From contig PUFA01000284.1 of the NCBI GenBank assembly GCA_003508835.1, forward strand, positions 452,501-516,500: DNA of 64,000 nucleotides. Reading direction: 5' to 3'. A program made the position numbers and the translations under genes. The notes beneath the pieces were generated by a model that had not been told where the DNA came from, searched no databases, and worked only from the letters and a program-made list of their open reading frames with translations. Of the stretch, positions 22,263-34,239 are shown piece by piece. The stretch comes from Eonycteris spelaea (Eukaryota; Chordata; Mammalia; Chiroptera; Pteropodidae). Within the stretch, counting starts at the first letter, position 1. Each line of letters begins with the position of its first letter.

Positions 22263-23029
22263 GACACTATAGTATATTTTAGTATACACCTGTGAAAACT
22301 CATTTGCATGTGGCCTATAGACCATAATTTGAGAAAAACAAATCTGTAGAGCATGCTAGCTTTAAAAAAGTGCATAATTTATTAATCCACTCATTTATTT
22401 ATTCAATCAGCAAATACAAATCCTTTTTTGAGATTAATCATAGGAAATGTTGTTTATCATTAGAATAAGAAATCTCTGAAATTTGGCTGAATACACACCC
22501 AAGATTCTGTCAAAAGCATTACTAGAATTTGGGAAAGACTTAAACTGATATAAAGCCATACTTGGTAATTTTGAAGCATCCCTATCAAGGTAAATAATGA
22601 TTTGGTAACTGCCTGAAATATTGAGGACTTCCAAACAAATATTTTTGACTATGGCAAATGATAGGGTTGTTGGTCATCAGAAAGTACAGTCATTGATACA
22701 GTAGGCATTATTGAAAAATAATGGGAAAAGGAAACTAAAGAGCTTTGCTGAAGTTATGACTATCACATAAGGCACAGCTTGCCAACCTATTCCAATTAAT
22801 GAAACTCATATTGGTGAGGAGAATTAAGAAGCTTTCAAAGTTTTCAAGAAAGAGACATGCACGGAAATTGGTAAAACACTCATTAGGACTTTGGAAATAG
22901 TACAAATGGGAAATCAATCCATCTGTCAAATAGAAGCTATCTTGTCAGATAAAGAAGGCTGGTAGCCTCCTATAAGTCTTTAAAGAGTAAAATTTAAGTT
23001 CCAGATTTTGGTATTTCGGAGAATACCAA
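22263..23029. other. Unassigned unique-looking DNA
   Basis: No repeat is recognised over about 770 bases. Several minus-strand frames of 61-84 codons occur, without domains or similarity I can name. Confidence 0.5.
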
Positions 23030-23322
23030 TAACTAATGTTATAAAGAAGAAGCCACACTGAGACTGGTAGGAAGGGCAGAGATGTGAAACAGGCAGGCCC
23101 CACACTCACATTTGGCAGTTGAGAACTGGGAAGAAAACTTAGCTGCCAAAATCTTCCCTGATAAGTGAAGGATCCCAATCTGACATCGGGCTCTCAGTAT
23201 TGGAAAGAGGAGAACCCACAACATCTGGTTGTGAAAATCAGTGGAGTTTTATCCATCTGGGTGATGCAGAAGGCATTATCTTAAAGGGCCCGTGCACAGA
23301 CTCGCTCACTTGCAGGCACTCA
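23030..23322 (+). mobile_element. L1 5'-UTR-like fragment
   Basis: GAAGCCACACTGAGACTGG, CCCAATCTGACATCGGGCTC, GAAAATCAGTGGAGTTTTAT and TTAAAGGGCCCGTGCACAGA resemble the 5' UTR of old mammalian L1s. It is GC-richer than its surroundings. It abuts, same strand, an L1 ORF2 tail, leaving out ORF1 and most of ORF2. Confidence 0.5.
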
Positions 23323-24790
23323 AATAATATTACAAGCCTATAGCAATCAAAACAGCATGGTATTGGCATAAAAAGAGAAACATAGATCAATGAAAGAGAA
23401 TACAGAGCCTAGAAATAAATCCATGCCTATATGGTCAATTAATCTATGACAAAGGAAGTGAAAATATACAATGGGGGTAAAGACAGCCTATTTAATTATG
23501 GTGCTGGGAAAACTGGAAAGACATGCAAAAAAAAAAATGAAACTACACCACCTTCTTACAACATATATGTGAATAAATTCAAAATGATTTAAAGACTTAA
23601 ATGTAAGACCTGAAACATAAAACTCCTAGAAGGAAATATAAGCAGTAAACTCTCTTACATTGCTCTTAGTATGTTTTTTCTGATATGTCTCCTCAGGCAA
23701 GAAAAACAAAAGAAAAAAAATACAAATGGGAGAACATTAAACTAAAAAGGTTTTGCAAAGCAAAAAAAAACACCAATAAAACAAAAAGACAACCTACTGA
23801 ATGGGAGAGGCTATTCACCAATAATACATCTGATAAGGAGTTAATATCCATACAACTTAACACCAAAAGAATCTAATTAAAAAATGGGCAGAGGACCTGA
23901 ATAGACATTTATCCAAAAGATGCTTATTGTCACTAATTATCAGAGCAATGCAAACTGAAACCAGAATGAGACATAACCTCACACCTGTCAGATGGCTATC
24001 ATCAATAAATCCATGAAAAACAAGTGTTGAAGAGGATGTGGAGAAAAGGGAACCCTCATACACTATTGGTAGGATTGCAAATTGGTGCAGTTACTATAGA
24101 AAACAGTATGGAGTTTCCTCAAAAACTAAAAATAGGACTACCATATGACCTAGCATCCTACTTCTGGGTATTTATTTGAAAAAGTCCAAAATGCTAATTT
24201 AAAAAGACATATGCACCCATATGTTCATTGTAGTGTTATTCACAATAGCCAGTATAGGAAAACCAAGTGCCCATCAATAGGTGATTGGTGTGTATGTGTG
24301 TATATATATGTATGTATGTATGTATATGGAATATTACTCAGCCTTAAAAAAAGATTGAAATCTTATCATTTACAACAACATGGATGGACCTAGAGAGTAT
24401 GATGTTAAGTGAAATAAGTCAGCAGAGAAAGACCTATACCATATGGTTTCACTTATATGTGGAATCTAAAAAACAAAATAAACAAATAAATTAGAAAATG
24501 GCTCATAAATACAGAGAAGAAACTGATGTGTGCCAGAAAGCAAGGAGTTGGGAGGGGGCTTGTGAAAAGGGGGAAGGGATTAAGACACACAAATTGATAG
24601 TTACAAAATAGTCTCAGGGATGTAAAGTACAGCACAGTAAGAACTATGTATAACGCCAGGTGGGTACTAAATCTATGGAGGGTGGGGGGAGAATCGCTTT
24701 GTAAATTATATAAATGTCTAAACACAATGCTCTACACCTTAAACTAATATAAAATAATTATATTGAATGCCAACTGTAATTTAAAATAAT
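23323..24790 (+). mobile_element. L1 ORF2 3' end and 3' UTR
   Basis: Sense-strand L1 landmarks run in order: TATAGCAATCAAAACAGCAT, CTATGACAAAGGAAGTG, GGTGCTGGGAAAACTGGA, GAGGACCTGAATAGACATTT, CACACCTGTCAGATGGCTAT, GGATGTGGAGAAAAGGGAAC, CCATATGACCTAGCATCC and ACAACATGGATGGACCTAGA. They are followed by a 3' UTR ending in GTCTAAACACAATGC and GCCAACTGTAATTTAAAA. Frames are broken by stops and indels: the readable pieces at 23685-23876 and 24211-24393 are ORF2 remnants and not genes. A (TATG)n array lies at 24297-24328. The tail from about 24560 resembles bat L1 tails (inference from memory). Confidence 0.9.
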
Positions 24791-25039
24791 ACATTTTTAA
24801 AAGATTTTGGCATTTCACTTGGCTCATGTCTATGTGCTCACATTTGGTGATCCCTCAAATCCTTCATATTAAACATTGGTAACAAGGATTAGAAGTTCTA
24901 GTCTAACAAAAAGATCAGAGAGGAGTCTTTAGCTCCTGCCCAAAGTTTTCTGTTCAGAAGTTTACTGCTTTTTAATGTAACCAGGTCAATCAGAGAGACA
25001 TTCCAGTAGTATACATTTGAACTGACAAAAAAGCCCCTC
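24791..25039. other. Unassigned DNA
   Basis: Nothing recognised after the L1 tail. Confidence 0.5.
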
Positions 25040-25620
25040 AACTACATGCTGATCAGTACCAAATTAGGGGCAACAAGCAATCAATGGTTAACAGTTGTAC
25101 TTTTACTGTAGTTTTCAGGCTTACCACACATCCAGAAGAAGCAAGCAACAAGGCTGCTGATGATCTTATCCAACACCCTGAAACACAGCACCTGAAGAGG
25201 TTCTGATTAAGCATTCAGAGACTTTTAGGACTTCATAAGATGAACTTTCACATATTTAATGTTAGCAGCCACATTTTCATCGCATCTTCATTTATGCAAT
25301 CAAGACATTTGTAATTCCTTCAAATAATGTATATTTTAAGTCTTGCCTGAATCTGTTCAATGTACTCCTCATTTGTTGCATGTTTCTGCTTGGTGCTTAA
25401 TGGTTAGCACTAAAACAGAGCAGATTTTTTAGGTATGGACTGGCCACCATTAATCAGTGAGAAAGGCTTGCTTCCTTAATTGAAAAAACCTGCCTCTCAG
25501 TTTAGCATGAGTAAGCCTTGCTGATACTCCATCATTTGCATACACAAAGTAATTGTTTTACCAAAGACCAAGCCTGCCTTTTACATGAACTCTGCCTCAC
25601 CTGCTTAATTCCTACGTGTT
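25040..25620. promoter_or_regulatory. Candidate conserved non-coding block
   Basis: About 580 bases with no repeat signature. They hold several transcription-factor-like words: an octamer ATTTGCAT within CCATCATTTGCATACACAAAG at about 25530, TAATTG at about 25551, ATTAATCAG at about 25450 and ATCGCATCTTCATTTATGCAAT. No open frame of note. Regulatory function is inference only. Confidence 0.25.
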
Positions 25621-25879
25621 TTATTTTTTAGCTGCATGTGTATATGCATGTGTTACCACAAAATTTTCTATTGTTATATAGCCATTACTCAAACCTTTCA
25701 AAATATTTTTTATACACAATCTGTCTTCCATTCTGTCAACTATTCTTCCTACTTTTTTGTACTCATAAATAGATATAATTTTTTCTATCTGGGCATTGCT
25801 GAAATGTTGACTAGGATTTCAAATGGGCTTTCTGAATTAATCTTTAACTGTAATACGTTTCTCTGATGATCTAAAGGTA

Positions 25880-26030
25880 CTAATATTTTGTTCATTTAAT
25901 CTTCTTAATTATCTATGAGACACCCATTATTATTTCAATTTTACAGGAAAAAAAAAAGAGAAAGTTAGAAAACTGATAGATTATCTGTCCAAGTCTGTAA
26001 TGTGATGAAGCCAGCTCCCATGGCACCATG
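25880..26030 (-). mobile_element. MIR SINE, antisense
   Basis: TCATTTAATCTTCTTAATTATCTATGAGACACCCATTATTATTTCAATTTTACAGG, then GAAAGTTAGAAAACTGATAG, follows the complement of MIR (ctcatttaatcctcacaacaaccctatgaggtaggtactattattatccccattttacag). An A10 run replaces the 'atgaggaaa' part. Confidence 0.7.
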
Positions 26031-26189
26031 AATGCCATTTATCCACATTTCTTCTCAGCTCTACATTTAGCGACATCATGTTGCTAGCTAGAAATTGGTC
26101 ACAGCAAGATTATATACACCAAGGAAATCATACAGTTCAAACTTTTCTGTTTCTAAAGAGTCAGTTCTTAGATCTTTAATGGCACACCA
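26031..26189. other. Unassigned DNA
   Basis: Nothing recognised between the two MIR pieces. Confidence 0.4.
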
Positions 26190-26290
26190 CTGGTCCAAGG
26201 ACACAGTTAGTAAGAAGTAGAACCATGTCTTGAGCTAATGACTCACTGCGTATCACAGTTTCCAGAGTCTTTCTAATATACCATATTTCT
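26190..26290 (-). mobile_element. MIR fragment, antisense
   Basis: GGTCCAAGGACACAGTTAGTAAGAAGTAGAACC, then CACAGTTTCCAGAGTCTTTCTAATATACC, follows the complement of the MIR head (cccaaggtcacacagctagtaagtggcagagcc ...). Confidence 0.6.
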
Positions 26291-28369
26291 GAAACCAGAT
26301 TTTAATAGTGAGTGAAGGACAGAAACAATACATTTCTGGGAAGCCTGGTATACTGAGGTACTACTAAAAGGAAACCTTTGAAGAACAGAGATTCTGAGAG
26401 TCACTGGGTAAAAACCTTACCTATTTTATATTTTGCTCTTTTTTTCTATTAAAACAGTATCATATCAATAATAATTTTTACTCATTATCAATTATTAATC
26501 TTGAAATTTCTTTATATTTCTTTGTAGTCATACCTTTTATAAATTGTATTTTATTAGCATGTCCTTAAACATATTACCAGGTACTTGTACTCACTGAATT
26601 TGAATTTCAATTTATTTTGTGGAACCAACCACAAATCCATATAGTTCTCCGTGTCCATTCAGTAATTTTAGAATTAAATTACTGTAACCAAAAAGTAGCA
26701 TAGATTTGCTCAGTGGAAAATAAAATAGAAAGTTCTTAGAATCAATTGTCATGTTATGAAAAGCATTGATGTTGACTCTTTTGGACAAGTTGTTCTCTAT
26801 GGTATGTCTTATAGAATAAAAACGTGGCACGAGGCACTAAAAAGGGGTGTTTTACATGCTGGGAAGAAATTCTGACAAGCAAAACTTTTTTAAGGTAATC
26901 ACAGCTCTAATTTTCCAACTTGACAACAGAGCGGCTATGTTTTGTAAAGCCTGGGGAGAGAGGGACTGAAAAATAAAATACTTTCTTCTTGTTGCCTTAA
27001 AAAAAAAAAAAATACCAACCAAGGGAAAAAAGTAGTTCTCACCTTTGAATGCCTATTTTCTCCTCCTCCTCCCTCTCCTCTCTCCTGTGCTTCAGAGCTA
27101 TTCTCTATTTGACAGATATCAGCCATATAAAAATACTGTTTTTCACAGCAATGTGCAATCTTTATTTCCAATGGAGGCCCAGTAGGCACAATTTTGGATT
27201 TGCTATTAAAGGCAAACTAATGTCCCCCGAGGATTTTTCAAAACACTTCACACCAGAATGTGGTATTTTAAAGCATTTCCATTTTCCATAATTGAATTCA
27301 TGTGACATAGCAAGAGAAAGTTCATTTCAGCAAATATAATGAATATAATTAATTCTCAAAATTTTTATAGTATATGTATGGATTTAATGCATAATTTTGT
27401 AAAAGATAAGACTATGCAAACTATTCAGAACTCAGCTTAAAAATTACTGAACCAAGAAGAGTAAAATAGGAAAGATATTCAAAAGGAACAAAGCATCCTA
27501 TTAATATTCATCTTGTATTTAAATTTAGTAAGTTTTCATCATTGGGAATATGTGCCCTATTGTTATAGTTTCTTGGGATGCTCCATCAAGTAATACTCTG
27601 TCAAATTTCTGCATAAAATAGAAATAATCCTCTCTTGAAAATAAGTTCTCAAATGCCAAATGCGCATTGCAAATATACTATCAATATGGCATGAGATCTT
27701 CAAGTGATGATGATTAGCTCATAAAAAATATCAGAAGGGGGGAACTCTATTATATTATGTTAATCATAAAGAGGGTCACACACTCAATCATCTAAGTTTG
27801 GATTTATCACACAGCAACATTTTAAAGTTAAGTTTTAAAACCTGAAGACAGTATACATCAATCTTAACATCACAACATCAATTTACAGATTCACATGACT
27901 CACCAGTTTAAAACAGGACTTATATTTAGAAGGAGCTTTAATTATAAAGGTCTTTTTTCATCAACCTTCTAAATCAAAACTACTAGTTTCTGTTCATGTG
28001 TCCTCAAATGTTGACATCAGTTCTAGTCTTCATTGAAATGCTTTGTGTTAATATATGTTCAGATGCCAGCCACATGCCACAAAACTAAGAATAAAGAAAA
28101 TACTCATAACATTCTAAAATTGTCAAAAATTTGGTAGGATATTATACCATTTACAGCAAAATGATATTTCATATGCTTTTTATCTCATTTCATCTTTTCA
28201 TGTGAACCTGCAACCTACTATGGTTATGAGAACTGTTTTAGGATTAAGGCTAGTGGGTCTATGAATCAAATTTTCTAACTTAGAACTCTGTTAAAAAGCA
28301 AACCATATGTTTCTGGAAGTAAAGGGATAAGTTGAGAAGTAGGTAGATTCTGTTGCTAACAATTTCCTT
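26291..28369. other. Unassigned DNA with a unique block at 27090-27320
   Basis: About 2 kb without a confident repeat or gene. A run of A at 27000-27012 and a CTCC-rich patch at 27058-27087 flank a unique-looking block (AAAGGCAAACTAATGTCCCCC, CATAATTGAATTCATGTGACAT) that could be conserved non-coding DNA. Minus-strand frames (26612-26830, 26935-27189) have no domain. Confidence 0.45.
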
Positions 28370-28450
28370 TCTCAAGTGGTAATAATAATATCCATGTCCA
28401 TAAAGTTATTTTGATGATGCAATGAGATCATTTATATAAATTCTATTTTT
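28370..28450 (+). mobile_element. MIR fragment
   Basis: CTCAAGTGGTAATAATAATATCCATG, then GTTATTTTGATGATGCAATGAGATCATTTATATAAA, follows the MIR core (ggataataatagtacc...gttgttgtgaggattaaatgagttaat). Confidence 0.5.
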
Positions 28451-29109
28451 TCTGGATGATGTGGGTTTTAATTTTGTTTTTACTGTGCCTGACAAAATAC
28501 AGTTATCCATGGTTCCTCAATTATGTTATTTTTAATAAAATAAATTAAATGTAGGCTTAATGACTGTTTCTTCCTTTTAGAGTAATATTGATCTTACAAC
28601 TTGAACCCTCCATTTGTTCATATTTTCTGGAGCAGGATTCAACAAGCAGGAAATGGGCCCAGAACCTCCAATGGGAGCGAATTTAATTCAGTCTTTCCCT
28701 ACGCTTGTCACCTTTTACTAAAAAGCTAACTATAAAAATTATGCAGAAAACACTCTAAACTCAGGTAAAAATAGACCTTTTCTACCCATGTTTAATACAT
28801 TTTACAAAATATTTGGTATCTATAGCTGTTTATAAAAATAGGTAATTCAGGCTTAGAATGAGTTTGTCTTTATTCACAAGATTATGTTCCTTCGATTAAA
28901 ATCACAATCAATGACTCATGTTCACTTGTCTTCAGGATCAGTACTGGGTCAGAACTAGAAACTTTCCATATAAATTCTTAATGAGAAGTCCTGACACATA
29001 GTAAGTGCCAATAGGTGTGATAACCAGGCAAATGTACCTGCAGGATGTGTTAATTGAATGACAACTCCAGCTGCTACCTTCAGGATCCACTGACTTTGCC
29101 CCAACATGA
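28451..29109. other. Unassigned DNA
   Basis: No gene. A short CCTGACACATAGTAAGTGCCAATAGG at about 28990 resembles the tail shared by MIR and L2, too short to classify. Confidence 0.45.
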
Positions 29110-29455
29110 GGTTTTCAGACAGCTGCTCAACAAATGAACAAAGCGATGATACCAGTGATGGCCATTCCTATAGACCATAGGGGTCCTTTAATGGATGAAT
29201 TAGGCCTGAGCACTCTACAAAACTCTAGCTGAAATTTTTCTGGAATTGTACTGCAGTTTGAGACTTTTCCTATCTAACCCTTCTCCCTGCCTATCTCCTT
29301 CACAGGTCTGATTTGCGTTGTGATCTGAAGTCTCTGCTTTCCTTTCTCTACTCCCTCTTCTTTACCTTTCACAGGCATTTCACCCAGTAAATATCTTGCA
29401 CATTTCATCCGATCTTGATAGCTGCTTCTCCCAGAAAACAACCTAGCATAATTAG
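29110..29455 (+). mobile_element. Possible old LTR-like repeat, family not assigned
   Basis: The 3' part (TTTCACAGGCATTTCACC, AAATATCTTGCACATTTCATCC, TAGCTGCTTCTCCCAGAAAACAACCTAG) recalls the end of a common mammalian repeat that usually reads ...aataaacatcttgca...tctgcttcccggggaacccaacc. I cannot name it. Boundaries are approximate. Confidence 0.35.
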
Positions 29456-30349
29456 TATTGTATTACTATTTATTTTTATCAAGTTTTGATTTTATGTTGT
29501 TTCATTTTAGAAAAGGTGCCATCATCTCTAAACCAAAAAGTTCAACTGTTTTCTTTTTTCTCTCTTGTACGAAGACCATCTCCCCTATACAAAAGAAATC
29601 TTGATTCCAGTGTCAGTTTTTTCATTAGCTTGTTCGACCTTGAGAGATGCATTTATTGGCAATAGGCTTCAGTTTTCTTAACCACAAAAAAAAAAAGAAA
29701 AATCATAAGATTTATGAAATCATCATAGTTCTAAAATTTAGGTTTTCTATGATCTATTATGTACTAGTTGCTGAGACTGTAGGGAAGAGTCAGGTACTGC
29801 TCCTAGGTCGCAGAAGACAACCATCCACCAAAGTAGATGTGTCATGTACACATAAGTAAGTGGACTGTTTAGTTTTCTTTCATTTTATTTAATGTTTAAA
29901 TAAGAGTCACCCAGAGATGTGGCTGGCTCTGTTTATTTTGTTGCTTATTTTTTACTCTATTAAGAAGCAATGGGCAGGTTTATGGAAAATGACAAATGTA
30001 CTACTCCCTAAGGAACGAATATGTAAACATTTGCTGTCACTATGCTTATTCATTGGTTTTTGGTTGGAAAACCATGGAGAGTGTTGTCAGGGAGTGGGTA
30101 AGAAATAAGAGGCAAGTTCCTTGAAATATTTTTGAGAAAAGAACACAGTAACGTGAATAACTCTGAATGTACAGTCATTTTCCTAAGGGATGTACTCTGC
30201 TAGGTTAATGACTCTCAGCTCCTTCCTGCATTAAACATAAGCATCACAGGAAGAATTATCTCATGAGCAATACTATAAACATTTCTTTCATTCGATTTAA
30301 ACTTTTTCATTTTTAAATCAGTATTTTACTTCTATTTTTAAATAGCATC
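29456..30349. other. Unassigned; possible MIR scrap
   Basis: 29610-29700 (TTCGACCTTGAGAGATGC, AGGCTTCAGTTTTCTTAACC) weakly follows a MIR core on the plus strand. The rest is unassigned. Frames at 29647-29859 and 29917-30108 have no domain. Confidence 0.35.
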
Positions 30350-30714
30350 ATTACTATACAAGTGAAATAAGTTAGGAAGACATTTGAAAAACAAACATAT
30401 AACGAGGAAAATAGAGATCACCTATCTCACTATTTGGTTGCTGCTCAACAGTTTAATGTATTTTGTTCCCACATTTCTATTCTATCCACTTATCTTTTTT
30501 TTTTTTTTTGAAATTTACAGTACTCAGTATATATAGTTTTGGATATTTTTTCACTTTAAATTTTACCATACACATTTTTCTTAATCACAATGTCATCAAA
30601 ACATGTAATAGTTGCATTTTATAATTTATGTGCATAGTATAATATATATGCCAATTCCCCTATTTTTGTATAACCTTTTCCCCATTGGTCTTTTACCAAT
30701 GACCTGTGTTTGGG
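30350..30714 (-). mobile_element. Old L1-like antisense segment, distal part
   Basis: AATAGCATCATTACTATACA, a T15 run near 30497, TTTTTCACTTTAAATTTTACC and CCAATTCCCCTATTTTTGTATAACC loosely follow the antisense 3' portion of old L1 families. It appears to pair with the better segment at 31330-31660. Confidence 0.35.
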
Positions 30715-31329
30715 GTAGGGATGTTTTCTTCAAAGTACCAGGCACACTCACAACCTACTCTAGAGAAACCAAACCATGTGGCCCTCTCTGGAATTGAGAC
30801 CTATTGGGAGCAGTATTGTGTACCAGACAAAAGAGCAACAAACATATGGATTGGACAATAGTCAATAAGGTTTCTGGCAGAAGCTTTTTTTTTAGGTGTG
30901 CAAAAGGCATTCAAAGAGGTCAGATTCTACTTGCGAAGGTAGAAACCAAACTTTAAAGAGAAAGCGATAAGCCAAATCTAGGAGCAGCAGTCATGAGGTA
31001 ATGTGAAAATAAAAATTCAGGCAAGAGTCAGAAGACAGAGCAACTTAACTGAAGTGGTAGCCTATGAGAAGAAAGAGCAACGGGCACATGTTCCTAAGGG
31101 TGGAACAAGGGTGGAAGAACTTCGACATATCCTGAGTGACCCCCTACCCAACGTTTGATTCTAAATTGCATGCCATTCTCACTGAGTCCTGGCTGGGCAA
31201 GTCTTTATCTTTGTAACTTTACAACATACCCCTGACACCTGAGGGTAACCTTGCATCAATTCCTCATAAAGTAAAGAGCCTAAATTACACACACCACCAA
31301 AATAGAACTTAAGTATATACCCTTGTCAC
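30715..31329. other. Unassigned insert between two old L1-like segments
   Basis: About 610 bases that interrupt the antisense L1-like sequence. They are purine-rich on the plus strand in the middle (AAACTTTAAAGAGAAAGCG, AGAAAGAGCAACGGGCACATG) and GC-richer near 31080-31250. No family is recognised. No terminal repeats or duplication were identified by eye. Confidence 0.4.
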
Positions 31330-31660
31330 AGCTGTGATTATATCCTTAGGATGGTTCTGGAAATTGAATATTTTGGTCAAAGTACAAGAATACACTCAAA
31401 GCTCTCACATCATGCCAAATTGCTCTCTAGAAGTAATGTACTAGTGTGTGCCACCGACAGTGTATAAAGAGATGATTTTAGCCTTCCCCTATCATCATTG
31501 TACATAATATTTTTAAAAACATTTGTTCATTTAAATGTCTAAAATAGTGTCTCATAATATTACTATAAATTCCTTTGATCATCAGAGAAGCTAAACCTTT
31601 TTAATGTTTATTGGCTATTTGCATTTCTTTTGCTGTGAAATATTATTCACTATGGGTCCA
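31330..31660 (-). mobile_element. Old L1-like antisense segment, proximal part
   Basis: TTGAATATTTTGGTCAAAGTAC, CATCATGCCAAATTGCTCTC, GTGTGCCACCGACAGTGTAT, AATGTTTATTGGCTATTTGC and TTTCTTTTGCTGTGAAATATT follow the antisense old-L1 order (gctgggtcaaagggtatg ... ccaaattgccctcc ... accagcagtgtatgag ... gtttattggccatttgtatttc). Confidence 0.65.
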
Positions 31661-33004
31661 GACTCAATTATTACTTATTCTTAACTAACGATAAGATTCT
31701 TTTCCTATGACAGAATCAAGCAGATCATATTTGAAACTTAAAGTGTTTGTTCTTGAGGATTGTCATATATGTGATAGATTTATTTCCCCCTTTGCTTTTA
31801 TCTGAATAGTTTGGGGGATAGAGAAAAGCATGAATAAGTCTGTTATCATGGATTTGATCCCCAAGTGAACTAATTAGTGCCTTTATGTTCTATGGCCACT
31901 TAACACACTTATTTTCAGGTCAGTTCATTATAACAGTACCAGGGGAAAAGTGAGGATGGTTAATGCAAATCTTCCTTCACAGATAAAAGAGAAGAAGCAA
32001 TGCATTCCTCATTGGTGTAAAGGTGAGAGTCCTATAGCTCTGCTTGGTCTCCCTTGCTCTTCCTTCCATATTTACCTCTATGGTACCTCTGTAAAAATCC
32101 TATTTTCATAGAGCACAATATGAAAACCAATATGGAGTTGTAATATTTATGAAAGATATAGTCATTTTATATTTAGGGATATTTGAGGCCCAGAAATATA
32201 AATTAAAGTAGTAATAACTGCTCGATTCTCTCCATGTTGTTGCTATTTCAATCAGATAGAATAATACATACGAAAGTTTTGTAGGCTGAAAGGGAGAACC
32301 ACATAAACCAAGAATATTTAGATCAGAAAAAATAAAAGTAATATTCATAATGATCCCCTCATTCTGGTGCAGTCTAGATAAGATGGAAAAAGGCAATGAT
32401 AATCATCAACCATTACCTTAAAAGCCTGACATAAAATATGAAATATGGCTCCATTCAGATTTGACTATATTCATTCATTCTGTGTTCTTTGATAGCATAG
32501 GTAAAAAAGGCCAATCATTCTCAAAAGAATACCATTTTTCTGACAGTAAAATGAAACTTTATTTACTAAGCAATCTATTCAGACTGATAGTATAGCTATA
32601 TCTACTTGTACCCAATAAGCAAAATGATTTCCAACCTTAAGAGATTACGGAATTTGAATGAGTTGTGAAAAACAACTCTTTTTTAGTTAACAGGTCAGCC
32701 CAAGCAAAGTTGTCTATTCAACAATTTCCTGTTCTTTTTTTTTTTTATTTCTCCTCTGTTCAAGCCCCTCCCTATTTACATTCTTCTTGAGTTTTGAGCC
32801 CCTACTAAGGTATATAGATAGTTTCATCATTAAGGAGAAAGACCTCAAAATATAGATTTTTCCTAACTTTCCACCCACACATAAATTTTTTTTCAGTGAC
32901 TTCTCTTAGGAATATAGAAAATAGTAGTTAGCTAGCTAAACTAAAAACTGAATCCATTTTCTCTAATAAAGTCCTTCATAAAATTATCGTCATCTCGAGA
33001 TATT
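31661..33004. other. Unassigned DNA
   Basis: No gene or confident repeat. T-rich run at 32737-32748. The minus-strand frame at 32106-32396 (96 codons) shows no domain and is not supported as a gene. Confidence 0.5.
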
Positions 33005-33100
33005 ATTCTTTTATTCATTCATTTAATATCATCTATTGATGACTTTCATGTTCTAGATGTTATTAATGTGATGATGACAAGTGTATAGGCAGAGGACACA
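33005..33100 (-). mobile_element. L2 fragment, antisense, weak
   Basis: TTTATTCATTCATTTAATATCATC, then TTTCATGTTCTAGATGTTATTAATGTGATGATGAC, resembles the antisense L2 end (ttattcattcaacaaatatttattgagcacc ... ctgtgctaggtgctggggat). Low identity. Confidence 0.35.
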
Positions 33101-33254
33101 GATAACAGATGGTTTTAATATGAAATGACGAATTTAATTTTGAGAAATTAAATTTGGGTGTTGTGGAAATTTATTTAAAAAACAAAATAACAGAATTTGA
33201 GGATTAACAAAATTATTCAGAATAACTGATATCTAAGTGAGAAGGTATAGAATG

Positions 33255-33492
33255 ATGGTTTGGAGTTCAAAGGCTGAAACCAGACCACTTGAGTTCAAAT
33301 ATGAGCTTGCAATCTATTAGCCATTGACTCCAAAAAGTGAGTCATTGTCTTTTTACTTCTCTGTAAAATAAAGATAATAATAGCAGCACAAAATTAATAG
33401 GATTGTTGTAAAGATTTCTAATAAACACAACTCCTTAGAAGAGTATCTGGCAATTGAGTAGTGCTCAATGAATGTTAGCTATTATTACTAAA
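33255..33492 (+). mobile_element. MIR SINE, near full length
   Basis: AGACCACTTGAGTTCAAATATGAGCTTGC, TCTCTGTAAAATAAAGATAATAATAGCAGC, ATAGGATTGTTGTAAAGATTTC and AGTATCTGGCAATTGAGTAGTGCTCAATGAATGTTAGCTATTATTAC cover MIR from near the head to the 3' end in order. Confidence 0.85.
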
Positions 33493-34239
33493 TTAAGACC
33501 ATAAAAATGAATAGCAGGTAGGTGAGCCAAGGAAAATGAGGTGAGAGAGATGGACAAAGAAACAATGTGTCTTGGCCTTAGAAATAAGGAACAGACTTAC
33601 GAATTAGAGTAGGTCAAGGTGATAGCTTTTGCTTCTGCCATGATATAGTAATGAAAACTTACCTTCCCACCTTAAACAATTAAATATTAAAAAATATATG
33701 AAACTACTTTTTTTAGTCATTAGACTAAAACTAGGCACCACTAGATAGTGCCCTAAGAGAAGGGAAACAAACAAAATGAGATCAGTCCTACAAATGACCC
33801 AACTCACTGCCTAGAAAGACTCTCCTGGGTACGGTATCTTGTGAGCAAGCCAAACTGGTCATGGCCGTTTCCATGAGTTGAGGAGGCAAAATATGGGGTT
33901 CCGGGTGGTCCAGGTAGCTAGAATTTACATAACAGAGTACTGTAGAGCAAGAAGCTACATGGACAAACAGTGCCCCAGAGACTTTCACTGAGTCCCCTGA
34001 GTACTTAACTTTACATATGTAGAGGACACAACTGGTTGGAGAAAGAATCACAAAACAGAAGCAAGTAAAACAGTCACTGGAGTTCATACTTAGGAGGAGT
34101 AGTTTGTGTATCTGCCAGCCAGAGTGGGGAGACCTCCTCACACACAGAGCATCATGTACTGTCCTCAGAAAGGTATTGCCCCGTAGTGGGGCTATAGAAG
34201 CTCTAAACTACAGGCTGTCCTGTCCTTCCAAGCTAAGCT
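33493..34239. other. Unassigned; probably upstream part of an L1/HAL1-like element
   Basis: No clear family of its own. 33830-34200 is GC-richer and leads directly into recognisable L1-type ORF1 sequence at about 34240, so it may be the 5' portion of the same insertion. The 117-codon minus-strand frame at 33788-34141, the longest here, runs antisense to it and has no domain I recognise. Confidence 0.4.

Noticed and set aside
23685..24393. Coding gene from the readable pieces inside the L1
   Set aside because: They are decayed ORF2 fragments separated by stops and frameshifts.
33788..34141. 117-codon minus-strand open frame, the longest in the window
   Set aside because: No domain, no supporting start or splice context, and it lies antisense to what is probably L1/HAL1-related sequence. 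Frames of this length occur by chance in 64 kb.
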